A stretch of DNA of 64,000 nucleotides from Pleurodeles waltl (lineage: Eukaryota; Chordata; Amphibia; Caudata; Salamandridae), in the NCBI RefSeq assembly GCF_031143425.1, contig NC_090447.1, positions 131,025,106-131,089,105 of the forward strand, read 5' to 3'. This document shows positions 43,300 to 54,949 of this stretch, piece after piece; positions within the stretch are counted from its first letter, which is position 1, and the number at the start of each line of letters is the position of its first letter. The position numbers and the translations under genes were made by a program. Below the pieces are notes generated by a model. The model saw only the letters and a list, made by a program, of their open reading frames with translations, was not told the DNA's origin and searched no databases.

Positions 43300-43745
43300 A
43301 TTAGTAAAGCTTAAGAGTTCTATTTTTTGATGCTGAAGAAACACCACTAGATCAGTCTTGGACTTTTCAGACGTGAAACATGTCGACCATTATCTAGGGT
43401 TGTTGGACTAATCCTCCTTTTCCCTCTCTCATCTGGTAGAGTGCAGGAACATTATTTCCTTAGCCACTCCCTGTGTTTTTAACTTTGATCTAGACCCTTT
43501 CCAAGGAAGTAATAAATTGACGCAAGGGTTTAGAGCCAATTTTATCCGCTCTATCTCCAGCTTCTTTCTTTTTGTCATAGGTTTGAATCTTTCCCTACAT
43601 ACCACAACGTCAGCTCTATGTAAAAGATCTCTGGCAAAGAGCCCCCATGAGGGGCCCATCGGACATTGCAGCGCCAGGCTGACGAGGACCAGACCCTGTG
43701 ATAAAGCATGACACCTATTGGCTGTGTGAGGATTCTGTTTTCTAC
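43300..43745 (+). repeat. Penelope-like terminal region with hammerhead-like core, copy 2
   Basis: CTGAAGA at 43333 and GAAACATGTCGACC at 43375-43388 repeat the order seen at 7591-7648, and a distal block (43650-43730, ATTGCAGCGCC then AAGCATGACACC...GTGTGAGG) matches 7928-8012. After GAAA, ACATGT can form the minimal stem III and GTC is the cleavage triplet of a hammerhead. It lies upstream of the Penelope-like ORF but in the opposite reading sense, so two element pieces or a complex terminal arrangement may be involved. Stem I and II pairing is poor. Confidence 0.5.
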
Positions 43746-43779
43746 TTTTAGGAGTGCCTGTCTGATCTGTGGTCCTTTA

Positions 43780-44460
43780 GTGAAACAGTGCATCTTACTT
43801 ATTTGTACTAAAACTTGGGAGGATGTGCACTGGACCAGTATAAACAATTTCTCCCTGTCCTTCCACTTCCTCATTAAAGAGGACCTGGCCTGGCAGTTTG
43901 GGCTGTTCTAAATGGAGCATGGTCAAGATTTATTTGTATATAGTTGGGTCTAAACTGAGTTGGCATGGTGGGCAAAAGAACAATTGGCTGTGACGCTACC
44001 CCAAGTGATTGCCAATGGGTAGACTTATTACAAGCATTCCTCTCACCAACTTTTGTGTGCCTGATGTACTACCCAGAGATATTTTAATGCATAGGCAAAA
44101 TGGAAAATTGCCCAGTGCCCCCACCCAGCACCTTTTGTGTGTTGATGTGTCACTGTGTGCCCAGATGTGGGTCTGTTGCTCCCTATGAGACTGGAACGAA
44201 GCTACACCCAACTGAGAAGACCCAATCAGGTGAAAATGGCTCTTGAGTTGCTAGAGTTCCTGTTCAGGGAGGACCTGGCCCAGCAGTTTGGGCTGGACTG
44301 CTCCTGTGAGAGCAGGGTCAAGGCTGAGGTGGCAAAGTGTGAAAAATAAGGGTGGACTGAGATGAGGACCTGAGTGATTACCAGTGGCTGAGATTAATTC
44401 AAGCATTCAATCCATCACTTTTTGTATACCGTACTACATCTCAGTATGTCAATTCATTAA
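43780..44460 (+). repeat. Tandem array C, right part (two units)
   Basis: The unit marker recurs near 43877 and 44267. The same GGTGGCATGGTGGGCAAAAGA, TGATTGCCAATGG and CAAGCATTCCTC words follow. Together with 40920-41745 it shows that the Penelope-like sequence landed inside, or was carried into, a tandem array. Confidence 0.82.
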
Positions 44461-45184
44461 CAAACACTATGCCATGTTTGACCTTTACAAAGCTCCATGG
44501 TAAATCTGAGCACTAGAGCACATAGTTTTGAGGCTGTTCATTTCTTGGCCGATGGATCTTTCCTGGTAGAGACTGGTGGGTTGTCATCGGAGCCCATACC
44601 CAAAATATCAGTAGCCACCCAAGCTGGTCAGGAAAAGTTCTCTCATACTGAGCCTGAAGTTAATGGTGAGTCATGAACAGTTCGAATCAATTCAAATATC
44701 TTCTTAACTTGCTCAAGAATATTATTCTTATTGAGTCAGTCTTGACAACGGAATATTCTTCTAGCACCACTATCCAACAATGCAGCTATTCTCAACTTTT
44801 TGTTCTTCTGTCACGGAAGCAGGATGCAGTAGTAACAAATGATTATCATTACTATTCATTCAAGGTCCAAAGAAAGAAAGCCAATGCACTCACAGTGCAG
44901 TAAAACTCTGCAAGTTCTGCCTAGCCCCATTCTTGAGGCAATAGATCCAGTAAAACCTCCTATCAACTGAACAGGAAAGCTCTGTAGATATTACAATAGC
45001 TTCCTCAGGACTTCCTTCTTTCTTGTTGTCATGAAATAGTCCAAGTTGCATATCTTTTGGCCAGCGCTGAACTCCTCAGTCCTACCACTGCCTGTCTTGC
45101 TCGATGGTACATGTGGCTCACAGAACATTACACAGGAAGAGTGCAAGTATGGAAACTGCAGTGCAGTGCAGTGCATTCTAGATG
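44461..45184. other. No recognisable gene or repeat
   Basis: Only short frames without motifs. A small GTGCA-type tandem (about 45157-45175) lies just before the solo LTR. Confidence 0.4.
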
Positions 45185-45189
45185 GTGAG

Positions 45190-47023
45190 TGTTAGAAATG
45201 GGGTACCCCCTGTCCAAGCAAGGACCCTCTCTCTAGTCAGGGTAAGTTACACATAATCCAAATTAGCTTGTGCCCACCCTCTAGTAGCTTAGCACTGAAC
45301 AGTCAGGCTTAACTTAGAAGGCAATGTGCAAAGTATTTGTGCAATAAATCATGCAATAACACAGTATAAACTCCACAAAAATACACCACACAAGTTTAGA
45401 AAAATATAGAATATTTATCTGAGATTGCATCAATCTCCACTCAGGGACTCGGGCTGCGTTGTTCGGTTCGGCGTGCAGTGATTTTCTCACAGCAATGCAG
45501 GCAGTTGCGTCGGTTCTGGAAGGCTGTGCATTGATTTTCGCCGCACAAGGAGTTCTTTGCAGAGATGAAGGCCCATATTTATACTTTTTTTAGCGCCACA
45601 TTTACATAATTTTTTACACAAAATCGGCACAAACTTACAAAATACAATTGTATTTTGTAAGTTTGAGCCGATTTTGCATCAAAAAATGACGCAAATGCGG
45701 CGCTAAAAAAGTATAAATATGAGCTGAAGTCTTTTTTGGCCTTGAGACTTCGGAAAACAGGAGGCAAGCTCAATCCAAGCCCTTGGAGAACACTTCTCAG
45801 CAGAGCCAGAGGGCAGCAAGGCAACAGGGCAACAGCAAGGCAGCAATCCTTTTCAGCAAAACAGTCAGGTGAGGTCTTTGGGCAGCCAGGTAGCTTCTCT
45901 TGGCAGGTTGCAGGTTCTGGTTCAGAGTTCCTTTCCCACTAGGTATCTTGTCAAGAAGTGTCTGAGTTGGTAGGGTCAGAGACCCGGTTTAAATACCCAA
46001 ATTTGCCTTTGAAGTGGGGGGGGACTTCAAAGAGTGGCTTAGAAGTGCACAAGGTTCCCTTTCAGTTCCATCCTGTCTGCTAGGGTCCCAGTAAGGGGGT
46101 TGGCAGTCCATTGTGTGAGGGCAGGCCACTGTCCTTTCAAATGTAAGTGTCAGGCATACCACCCTCCCAGCCCAGGAAGACCCATTCAGTATGCAGATGT
46201 GTGCAGGTGTGTCTGAGCATCCTGTGTTTTGGGTTGTCTGAGTGAAATGTACAAGAGAGCTGTCAACTAAGCCAGCCAGATATGGACTTTAAGGCACAGA
46301 AGGATTTAAGTGCAGAGAAATGCTCACTTTCTAAAAGTGGCATTTCTAAAATAGTAATATTAAATCCAACACGCCAGTCAGCAGGATTTTGTATTACCAT
46401 TCTGGCCATACTACATATGACCTTGTTACTACTTTCAGATCCGAATCTACCACTCAAACAGTATATGAGGGTAGCCCTAATGTTAGCCTATGAAAGGAGC
46501 AGGCCTCTCAGTGGTGAAAAACGAATTTAGGAGTTTTACACTACCAGGACATGTAAACTACACAGGTATATGTCCTGCCTTTTATCTACTAAGCACCCTG
46601 CCCTATGGGCTACCTAGGTCGTACCTTAGGGGTGATTTATATGTATAAAAAGGGGAGTTTAAGGCTTGGCAAGTACTTTTAAATGCCAAGTCGAAGTTGC
46701 AGTGAAATTGCACACACAGGCAGACCTGAGGCATGTTTAAGAGGCTACTTATGTGTGTGGCACAACCAGTGCTGCAGACCCACTGGAAGCATTTAATCTA
46801 CAGGCCCTGGGCACATGTAGTGCACTTTACTGGGGATTTACAAGTAAATTAAATAAGCCAATAAATGTCACCATGTTTTAAGGGAGGGAACATATGCACT
46901 TTAGCACTGGTTATCAGTAGTAAAGTGTACAGAGTCCTAAAACGAGCAAAAACAGTGCCAGAAAAGTGGAGGGAGGCAGGTAAAAAGCTAGGGGTGACCC
47001 TCCTAAGGTTTTCAGGTCTAACA
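45190..47023 (+). mobile_element. Solo LTR (1834 bp) with perfect 5-bp target duplication
   Basis: Begins TGTTAGAAATGGGG and ends AGGTCTAACA; the ends TGTTAGA/TCTAACA are also a 7-bp inverted repeat, usual for LTRs. GTGAG stands on both sides (45185-45189 and 47024-47028). The same LTR family occurs at 51577-53871 and 60923-62932, sharing GGGACCCTCACTCTAGTCAGGGTAA-type words near the start, AACACCACAAAA, and a CAAGTACTT/GGCAAGT block. Strand is given as the sense in which it starts TGTTAGAAATG; the gag element at 53872 suggests that transcription of this family runs the other way. It contains a 154-bp MITE. The frame at 46865-47245 spans the LTR end and is not a gene. Confidence 0.92.
45571..45724. 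mobile_element. 154-bp palindromic MITE with 5-bp duplication TGAAG
   Basis: GCCCATATTTATACTTTTTT faces AAAAAAGTATAAATATGAGC. The whole element folds into a near-perfect hairpin with its centre at AAATACAATTGTATTTT. TGAAG flanks both sides (45566-45570 and 45725-45729). It is inserted in the solo LTR, so it is younger than that LTR. Related in its ends to the longer element at 49867. Confidence 0.92.
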
Positions 47024-47028
47024 GTGAG

Positions 47029-49866
47029 GTTGCTTAATCACATGGTAAGTGGTATGTCCAGCAACATGCTGTGTAACCACATGAAAAATACACTAATTGC
47101 TCCTGAAAGCTTGAAATCTCTGTTAAGCGTTCTACACACCTGTAGGAACTGGAGGATAATAGTACTTCTGGTACAGCAGTCTTTAAGGGAGCTCAATATC
47201 AGCAGAACAAGAGTAGTCCGGGTCAAATTTAAATTATGTAGATGAAATTAATATAACTGCGGACATTTTGTGTTACACTTTGCTTAATTATGTCCATTCA
47301 CTGTAAAGATTTGGCAAAAATAAACAAATCACTGTAAAAGGTTACCAAAACCACATGATAGCAACAGAATTAGAGCAGCTGCTCTTCATGGTGCTTTTTT
47401 TGCACTGTTTAATGCGAAATGTGTTCTCACTAAAAGACAATTGACACAAGGATGTATTTTGCACAACAATATAGCACTCAATCATGTATTTACATTATGC
47501 ACAGTTTTAACAGTTTTCATGTAATTACACAAAAGCAAATGATGTGAATTTTGCATACCCCTAGACAAAACTACTATATTTACCATTCATTACACTGCCC
47601 AGGAGACCCATTCTGTTTCTTAAAGTTGTCATCCACATGTCAAAAAAAGGACGTAAAGAGACTGATGTCTTGAAGCAGGTTTTCCAGTGATTCACTGACT
47701 TTTTATTTAAGAGGGGTAGAATAGCCTTGGGGCAAGTTTGAGAATGTTGTCCATTTGTGGATAGAGAGCACTATGTATTTGTATTTGGCAAGCTGTTAGG
47801 TGGGATTAAAAAGAAGTTTTCAACAATCATGAAAACCACAAAAAGTACTTAATGGTATATTTTTCCCATTATGCAAAGGAATTGATATAAACCTAGGGAG
47901 GAGACAGTGTGGGAACTTAAGGTTAGGTTTCAGGATGTTGACTAATCCCCTGCAACATGCAGCTCCTATCACCTGTAAATCATTAAAATGCTACAATTTG
48001 GAGAAGACAACAACGATACTGGTAAAAATCAAAGTAAACTAAGTTCATGAGGAGGTGCTAATGGAATGAGGTTAGACTTTTCTACTACCCAGGTAGGTTT
48101 CGAAGGTTTTTCTCAAGGGTTATAAAAGTTGGCCTCCTGACCACATGACGGTAAAGGGCAAGCATACGCTTTGGAAAAAAGTAGCATGCTAGTGGGACTG
48201 AACTTTGGCTGGAGCCTTTGCTGAACAGACTGGTTAAGCCTGCTCCCACTGCTGTCTATCATCTAGTGTCACAGAAGCTGTCCCTGGATGGTTAGGCGAT
48301 CTGTCAGAAACCAGGCGGATATTCATGTTTCTGTAAAGTTGGCACTAAGAAACATTTTGACTCCTAGAAGCCTGAAACAAAGTGTCGAGACTCCTTGACT
48401 AGGCTCACCCTTGGTGCACAGCATTGCTGGTTCATCCTGCTCAGCGTTTCTTGCAGTGAAGTTAAATCCTTCTATGCGACTACAAAAAACAGTGCCATCT
48501 GTGAATCCTAGCTTACCAGTCTAAACAACTTTAAACCACAACAGGCAGACTGCCAAGGATTTCTGGACAGTACAGACTATTCCTACACCAATCATGTAGC
48601 AGTCCGTCCACCCTAGGTAAAGGTGGGTGCCTCATTGGAGGATCAATTTAGATGAAAGTGCCTTCAGAGGCATGGTGGGAGGACTCCATTATGAATGAAT
48701 GTCTGGCAGGTCTCCATGTTGTGATAGCCTTATTAGCATTACATGTTTTGTTTCTCACATACAAACCCTAAACATCAGGGTGATTATAAGAAACAAACAA
48801 TTGCCAGGATGTGCAAAGAGGTTTATTCCAGTGCATGAGTCTGTAGTGTATCCCCACTTTATATGTGTCTCACTGTGGGAGATATTGTAAGCCACTCAGA
48901 TGTCATTTACATAACCTAGGTCTCTGCAGAAAAAAGGAGAATGGACCAACACTTCTCATCCCCTCATTTTGGCTATACTAGTGGAAATAGGTAAATCTGA
49001 TCTAACCTAATATACTCATTTGACTTGCAGCAGTATATTAATAAACAGCCTCGCTGCCAACCCATCATATACCTACCCTTGTCCGTGCTGCAGGCCTGAA
49101 TGTCTTCAGTATCATACCCCTTTGAGCAACATGAACAAGCCCACAGCATCTCATCTCTCTCTTCCTCAGCGATTTAAAGGAAATGTTATATATTATTTCA
49201 GTAGACTGTCTAGGGACCTGATGAGGGGCGTATCAAAAGTAGCAGCATTGCTGTACACAATGCTTTCATTCAAAGCATAAGGAGTGCTATTGCAGTCCAG
49301 TAATGGGTAACCAGAGACCTAAAAAGTGTGTTCTACTGGAAAGATTTACCTTCCAACTGTAGTATGCAGCGTAGAAGTTGGAAGCGTTCTACTTCAAGCT
49401 GCAGTTGATAATGGGGAGTGTGGAACAGAGGATATGTAGCAATTTGCACACAAAATAAAATGGCTTGTTCTGCACAGGGAAAGCAAAGCTTTTATTACAC
49501 AAACACTCCCAGTAGCGCCCGATGCAGGCTCATGTTAATTAAATGTACATGTGTTAAAGACTAGTGTTTAAGGGAATGAATAACATATATTGGTTCATGT
49601 ATAATGCACAAGCACAAATTTACTACTTTGTTACCCAGCAACCAAATTTGCCTCACTGCATTTTTCAAGTAGGAAAACACAACTCAAAGCCATATGAGGC
49701 GTGCCTTCACTGATACACATCCTTACACTATGGAGTTTAGCGTGTGAACTTTTGTATGCAATTTGTACTGGAAACGTATCCTGTCAGTACTTTTTCCTAT
49801 GCCTAGATAAGCTCAGAATTATCCTGTGTATTGGATGTTATAATGCACTGCAGTACACATTCGGGG
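47029..49866. other. No recognisable gene or repeat
   Basis: AT-rich sequence with no frame above chance, no terminal repeats and no RNA gene that I can support. Confidence 0.4.
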
Positions 49867-50765
49867 GCATATTTATACTCCGTTTGCGCCGAATTAGCGT
49901 TGTTTTTTTCGACGCAAATTCGGCGCAAAACTAACGCCATATTTATACTTTGGCGTTAGACGCGTCTAGCGCCAAAGTATGAGTAAAGAGCGTCATTTTT
50001 TTGCGTGAACGCCTTCCTTGCGTTAATGAGATGCAAGGAAGGCGTTCCCGTCTAAAAAAATGACGGCGACGCAAATGCGTCGTATTTATACTCCCGGGCA
50101 AAAATCACGGCCGGGAGGTGGCGGGTCAAAAAACCCCGCATTTGCGCCACTATTTAACGCCTGGGTCAGGGTAGGCGTTAAGGGGCCTGTGGGCTCAAAA
50201 TGAGCCCACAGGTGCCCTCCCCTGCCCCCAGGGACCCCCCCTGCCACCCCTGCCCACCCCAGGAGGACACCCAAGGATGGAGGGACCCACCCCAGGGACA
50301 TTCAGGTAAGTTCAGGTAAGTATAATTTTTTATATTTTAAATTTTTTTTTGTGTGGCATAGGGGGGCCTTATTTGTGCCCCCCTACATGCCACTATGCCC
50401 AATGACCATGCCCAGGGGACATAAGTCCCCTGGGCATGGCCATTGGGCAAGGGGGCATGACTCCTGTCTTTACTAAGACAGGAGTCATTTAAATGGCGTC
50501 TGGGCGTCGAAAATAATGGCGCAAATCGGGTTGAGGCGATTTTTTTGCCTCAACCTGACTTGCCCCATTTTAAGACGCCCTAACGCCATTTTCCCCCTAC
50601 GCCGGCGCTGCCTGGTCTACGTGTTTTTTTTCCACGCACACCAGGCAGCGCCGGTCTGCTTGCGCCGGCTAACACCATTCATAAATACGGCGCCCGCATG
50701 GCGCTTTAGAATGGCGTTAGACGGCGCTACATTTTTTGACGCTAAACTGCGTTGGCTTTCTCAGT
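49867..50765. mobile_element. Long GCATATTTATACT-type element, right end lost
   Basis: Starts GCATATTTATACTCCG, as in the 154-bp MITE, and is filled with GGCGCAAA/GACGC/GCGTTA inverted words: GCGTTTTTTTCGACGC, GGCGTTAGACGC with GCGTCTAGCGCC, and AAGGAAGGCGTTC with GAACGCCTTCC. The CpG-rich body contains GGGGACATAAGTCCCC-type hairpins (about 50412-50445). The right end should read AGTATAAATATGC but stops at GACGCTAAACTGCG near 50750. About 900 bp. No coding capacity. Confidence 0.7.
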
Positions 50766-51576
50766 AGGTTGTGCTTGGTATCAAAATCCTGGGCATTCAT
50801 GCATATCTGCCACAATAACATCCGTTTGGAGCAAAGTGACAGACGGCATCCCCATTTTGTTTTTATTCTGAGAAACCAGAACCTTTCTAATGCAAAACAC
50901 CTTTTGTGCTGAATAGTAAATGTCAAGTTCTGCTTTGCAAAGTTTAGCATTTATTTGTATCGGAATAAAGAATTAGTAAATCAGGGCCACAATACATATC
51001 TGAAAAGAGTGTTAAAAAAACACACACCTCTGGCCAATATGAGGCCATTTTTTTATTTTCCTGCTCAGGTCTGTTATGGCTTGCAGAACCAGGCAGGTAA
51101 TAAAATGTAGTGAGAGGTCAGCCTAAAGAAGGACCGGTCTCTCAACACGCAATGCAAAGGTGGCAGCGCTGGGTGGCATAGGCCACTGCCAATGCCTGAC
51201 CGGCGACCGAGTCTTACATTGGACTTAAAGAGATGGAGTACCACTAGTCTGATGCGTGTGTAGCATCGCTGGGTCACAGTAGGGTTCTCACTCTACTAAG
51301 CTCTAAATAAACCTTGAACCCTAATGTACATACAAGAGCAGGATATGGGAAAAAGGTGATCTTGCGGCTATAATTTTCAAGTTTGATCTGCTAGAAGATT
51401 GTGGCACCAACACTCAGGGCATCACTGGTCCCCCTAATCCATTGTGTCTGGCCTCGGAAATACCATGTCGGCCACAGCATCTGTGTGGAATTATTTGACT
51501 TCCATTGCAGTCCAAAGCTAAAAATACCATACTACAATGGAATCATCGTGTAATAAAGTCTTATGACAACCTGAAG
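50766..51576. other. No recognisable gene or repeat
   Basis: Short unsupported frames only. TGAAG at 51572-51576 precedes the LTR start but has no partner found on the far side. Confidence 0.4.
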
Positions 51577-53871
51577 TGTATCCCATCAAATTGGCAGTGG
51601 TTTGTACCCATTCTAAGGAGGGACCCTCACTCTAGTCAGGGTAAGGGAGCCACACAGATGAGATAACCCCTGCTCACCCCCTTGGTAGCTTGGCACGAGC
51701 ATTCAGGCTTATCCCAGAGGTAGTGTGTAAAGTACTTTTACGCTCACGCAGTAACACAGTGAAAACACCACAAAAGTACTCCACACCAGGTTAGGAAAAC
51801 AGGGGCCCCCAGGGGCCCCACGACACCCGGTTACTGCCAGCCAGGTTCTGGCGGTCAAAACCGCCAGAACCAGGCTGGCGGTAAGGGGGTCGGAATCCCC
51901 ATGGCGGCGAGGATTCCCTTGGGCAGCGGGAAACCGGCGGGACACCGCCGGTTTCCCGTTTCTGACCGCCGCTGTACCGCCGCGGTCAGAATGCCCATGG
52001 GAGCACCGCCAGCCTGTTGGCGGTGCTCCCGCGGTCGTTGGCCCTGGCGGTCCATGACCGCCAGGGTCAGAATGACCCCCTAAATCTTAGTATAGAGCTC
52101 AGAAACAGAATAGCTCCAACTGCGGCTATCACAACTTCTTGATGGAGTCATTCCCAAGAGTCCGACACCACTCACGAGCGAGTGCGGGGTGGTCATGGAG
52201 TCGCACAGACCCCAGGTACAGTACCTTGGAAAATAAGGAAACAAAGGTGTTACACAGTGTCGTGGGGGTGAGGTGTCCCTGGACCCGGTGCGGTGTTGGT
52301 TCCTTACTGCTACCGGGTAGATGAGGCATCAGTTCCTTACTGCTAGGCAGGGGAGGTGAAGCGGCAGTTCCTTACAGTTGCTGGGGAGGTGATGTGACCT
52401 TGATGTTTGGGTGTTGGTTCCTTACCACAAGGCGGGGTCAATAAATCCAGCTGGTCAAGATGAGAGGCGTCGACTTTGCGGTGTCACAATCACACCACAG
52501 GGCCACAGGTGCTGAGGTGAAGTTAGAGTCAGGTGTCACGGACGTCAGTGACACATCCCTCAGGACTCATGCTGTAGTAGATTTCAGAGGCACTGCAGCA
52601 GCATCAGACCTGTGGCATAGGTTGTGGTCGTTGCACTCAGTGGGGACCACTGCTCCGGTGTAGGCAGCGATGCAGAGCCGGACAGCGGCAAGAGTTCCGA
52701 AGTCCTTCTGGTGTTGAGGTGCTGGTTTCTTTCTGGTTACACCAGAACTCACTCCCAAGGGCCCAGGAACTGGATTTGGCACCACTTGGCAAGTCAGGAT
52801 TCTCAACAAGAGAGCCCAGGTGCTGGCAGATGAAGTCTTTCATGTTACTGAGACTTCTTAACGGGAGGCAAGCACAATCAAATCCCTTGGAGAACCTTTG
52901 GAAGTAGGTTGTAAAAAGCAAAGTCCAGTCCTTTCACTCTCAGGACAAAAGCAGCAAGCAGCAGACCAGCACAGCAAAGCAACAGACAGAGTGGCAGACC
53001 CTTCTACAGCATCCAGCTTTTCTTCCTGTCAGAATGTCCTCAGTCGAGATGGATTCCAACTTTGTGGGGTCAGATGTCCAGTACGAATTTCAATTTCTGA
53101 CTTTGAAGTAGGCAAACTTCAAAGAAAAGTCTTTGAAGTGCACAAGACACTGCCTTTCCTGCCCAGGCCCCAGACACACTCCATGGGGTTGGAGACTGCT
53201 TTGTGGAAGGACAGGCACAGTCTTATTCAGGTGCAGGTGTCAGCTCCTCACACCACTCTAGCTCAGGAAGACCCATCAGGAAATGCTGGGCACATCCCAA
53301 CTCCCTTTGTGTGACTGTCTAGAGTGAATTCACAAACATCCCAACTGTCATCCTGACCCAGAAGTGTATTCCACAGACAAGCCCGAGGCACAGAATGGTT
53401 AAGCAAGAAAATGCCCACTTTCTAAAAGTGGAATTTTCAAGCTTACATTTTAAAAACCAACTTCAACAAAAGATGTACTTTTAAATTGTGAGTTCAGAGA
53501 CCACAAACTCCAGATCTCTAGCCGCTCTCAATGGAAAATTACACTCAAAAGATATTTAAAGTCAATCCCCAAGTTACCCTATGGGATACAATAGTGAAAC
53601 CCGAATTTAGCAGTATTTCACATGTAAAACACACCACTACATGTCCTACCTTTTAAACACACTGCAATCTCCCCATGGAGCTGTCTTGGGCCTACCTTCA
53701 AGGTGACTTACATGTAGTGAAAGTGAAGGTTTGGGCCTGGCAAGTAGGTGCACTTGCCTGGTCGAAATGGCAGTTTAAAGACACACACACAGACACTGCA
53801 ATGGCAGGCCTGAGACATGTTTGTAGGGCTACTCATGTGGCACAATCAGTGCTGCAGGGTCATTTCCAACA
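51577..53871 (-). mobile_element. 3' LTR of a minus-strand gag-only LTR retrotransposon
   Basis: Plus-strand ends are TGTATCCC...TTTCCAACA; read on the minus strand it starts TGTTGGAAATGACC directly after a polypurine tract, which makes it the 3' LTR. Shared words with 45190-47023 and 60923-62932 (TTGGCAGT, GGGACCCTCACTCTAGTCAGGGTAA, GTGTAAAGTACTTTTA, AACACCACAAAAG) place it in the same family. It lacks the family's distal block next to the internal region, so it is a subfamily variant or recombinant. A Harbinger MITE (51801-52080) is inserted in it. Two GGTTCCTTAC-type repeats (52295-52420) lie inside. Confidence 0.75.
51801..52080. mobile_element. Harbinger-type MITE, left end degenerate
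   Basis: The right end AGGGTCAGAATGACCCCC followed by TAA matches the family. The interior has the GGCGGT/ACCGCC palindromes (CTGGCGGTCAAAACCGCCAG at 51848-51867, GGGAAACCGGCGG with CCGCCGGTTTCCC). The left end begins AGGGGCCCCC and does not read GGGGTCATT, so it is truncated or mutated. The host LTR sequence continues on both sides. Confidence 0.7.
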
Positions 53872-53874
53872 CAA

Positions 53875-53883
53875 CCCCCTCCC
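53875..53883 (-). promoter_or_regulatory. Polypurine tract next to the 3' LTR
   Basis: On the minus strand GGGAGGGGG ends four bases before the LTR start TGTTGG. Such a tract primes plus-strand DNA synthesis in LTR elements and fixes the orientation as minus. Confidence 0.7.
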
Positions 53884-54042
53884 AGCCTTAAGCCAGGGTA
53901 TGCCAATCAATACCTGTCTGGACTTCCATGCTAAGGGAGAAAGAGCATGAAAAATGGCCCACTACTGCAAGTGCTCTGCCCAGTTCTACGCTTCTCTGAA
54001 CTCAGGTGGATCACTATGTCTACACTCTCAGGGCCAACTGAA

Positions 54043-54641
54043 CTAACACAGGGGGAACCCTTCTGCTAATCTGTGGACTCCATTTGTGCAGCACTTAACC
54101 TTACCTTGCTCAAAGATGCATCCCAGTAAGCAAACAGTACCACCATGGCCACCAGTGTGATGTGACCCATTCCGCCACTTGGGTCTGACTTTGGTCCCCA
54201 ACCCAGGGAAAACTCTGACCACAAGGACAGCAACCAATAGAGGCCACTGACAGTGGTCATTGTCAATAACCAGGCCCCATGCCATCCTGGGGTCTCTAGC
54301 CTCTGTGGTTTTGAAAAGTGGGGAGCAGTAGCCCCAGATGCCATGCATCCTTGTTCCACTTCACCTCCTACCAGTTCAGGAGTGGTATCCTGAGACTGGT
54401 CACTCAATTTAGGGTCTGTACCCTCAGGCTGAACACAGGACAGGGGTGGGCTTTTCCTCCTCCTGTCCCTCTTTGTGGGGTCATGTACCTTTCGCTTTGG
54501 AGTGGTACCCCAAGAAAACTGAACTATTAGAATGCATTTGGCAGCCTCCTCTCCCAGTTCCCCTGACACCAGGGGCAACTTATTCCGCAGAATGCATTCT
54601 ACGGGCATCTGGGGACTAACTATGACCCTTTTCTGGGTCAC
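54043..54641 (-). pseudogene. Open frame downstream of gag, function unknown
   Basis: A 191-residue minus-strand frame (54641-54066) with a basic, polar first half (PTKRDRRRKSPPLSCVQPEG) and two hydrophobic stretches near the end (WLLTMTTVSGLYWLLSLWS and ITLVAMVVLFAYWDA). It sits where pol should begin, but I see no protease DTG/DSG or RT box in any frame. It could be the eroded C-terminal extension of gag or a protease-like domain without its active site. A second frame (54348-54043) overlaps it and is a shadow. Confidence 0.35.
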
Positions 54642-54949
54642 TTCCCCACCCTACTCTAGTGATACCAGAGCCAAAGGGCAGAAAAAGTCCTGCCCAAGGA
54701 CTGGAGTCACTGTACTCACCTGGTCATTGTACTGCTCTGGGGAAACTAGCCTTTCCACAACCATGGTCGGACAAGCCCAGGTTTCCCTCGGAGCAGTGAC
54801 TGGGACCCTCTTCACTTTTACCTCATGGAAATCATGACTCCCCTTCCTCTGGGATCAACAACTCTCCCTCTGAGTTCACCTCCCAACTAAGGGAGATTAC
54901 GGCATTGTCTATGCCCTGACCCTGGGGATTGTCTCCTCTTAAGGCCACA

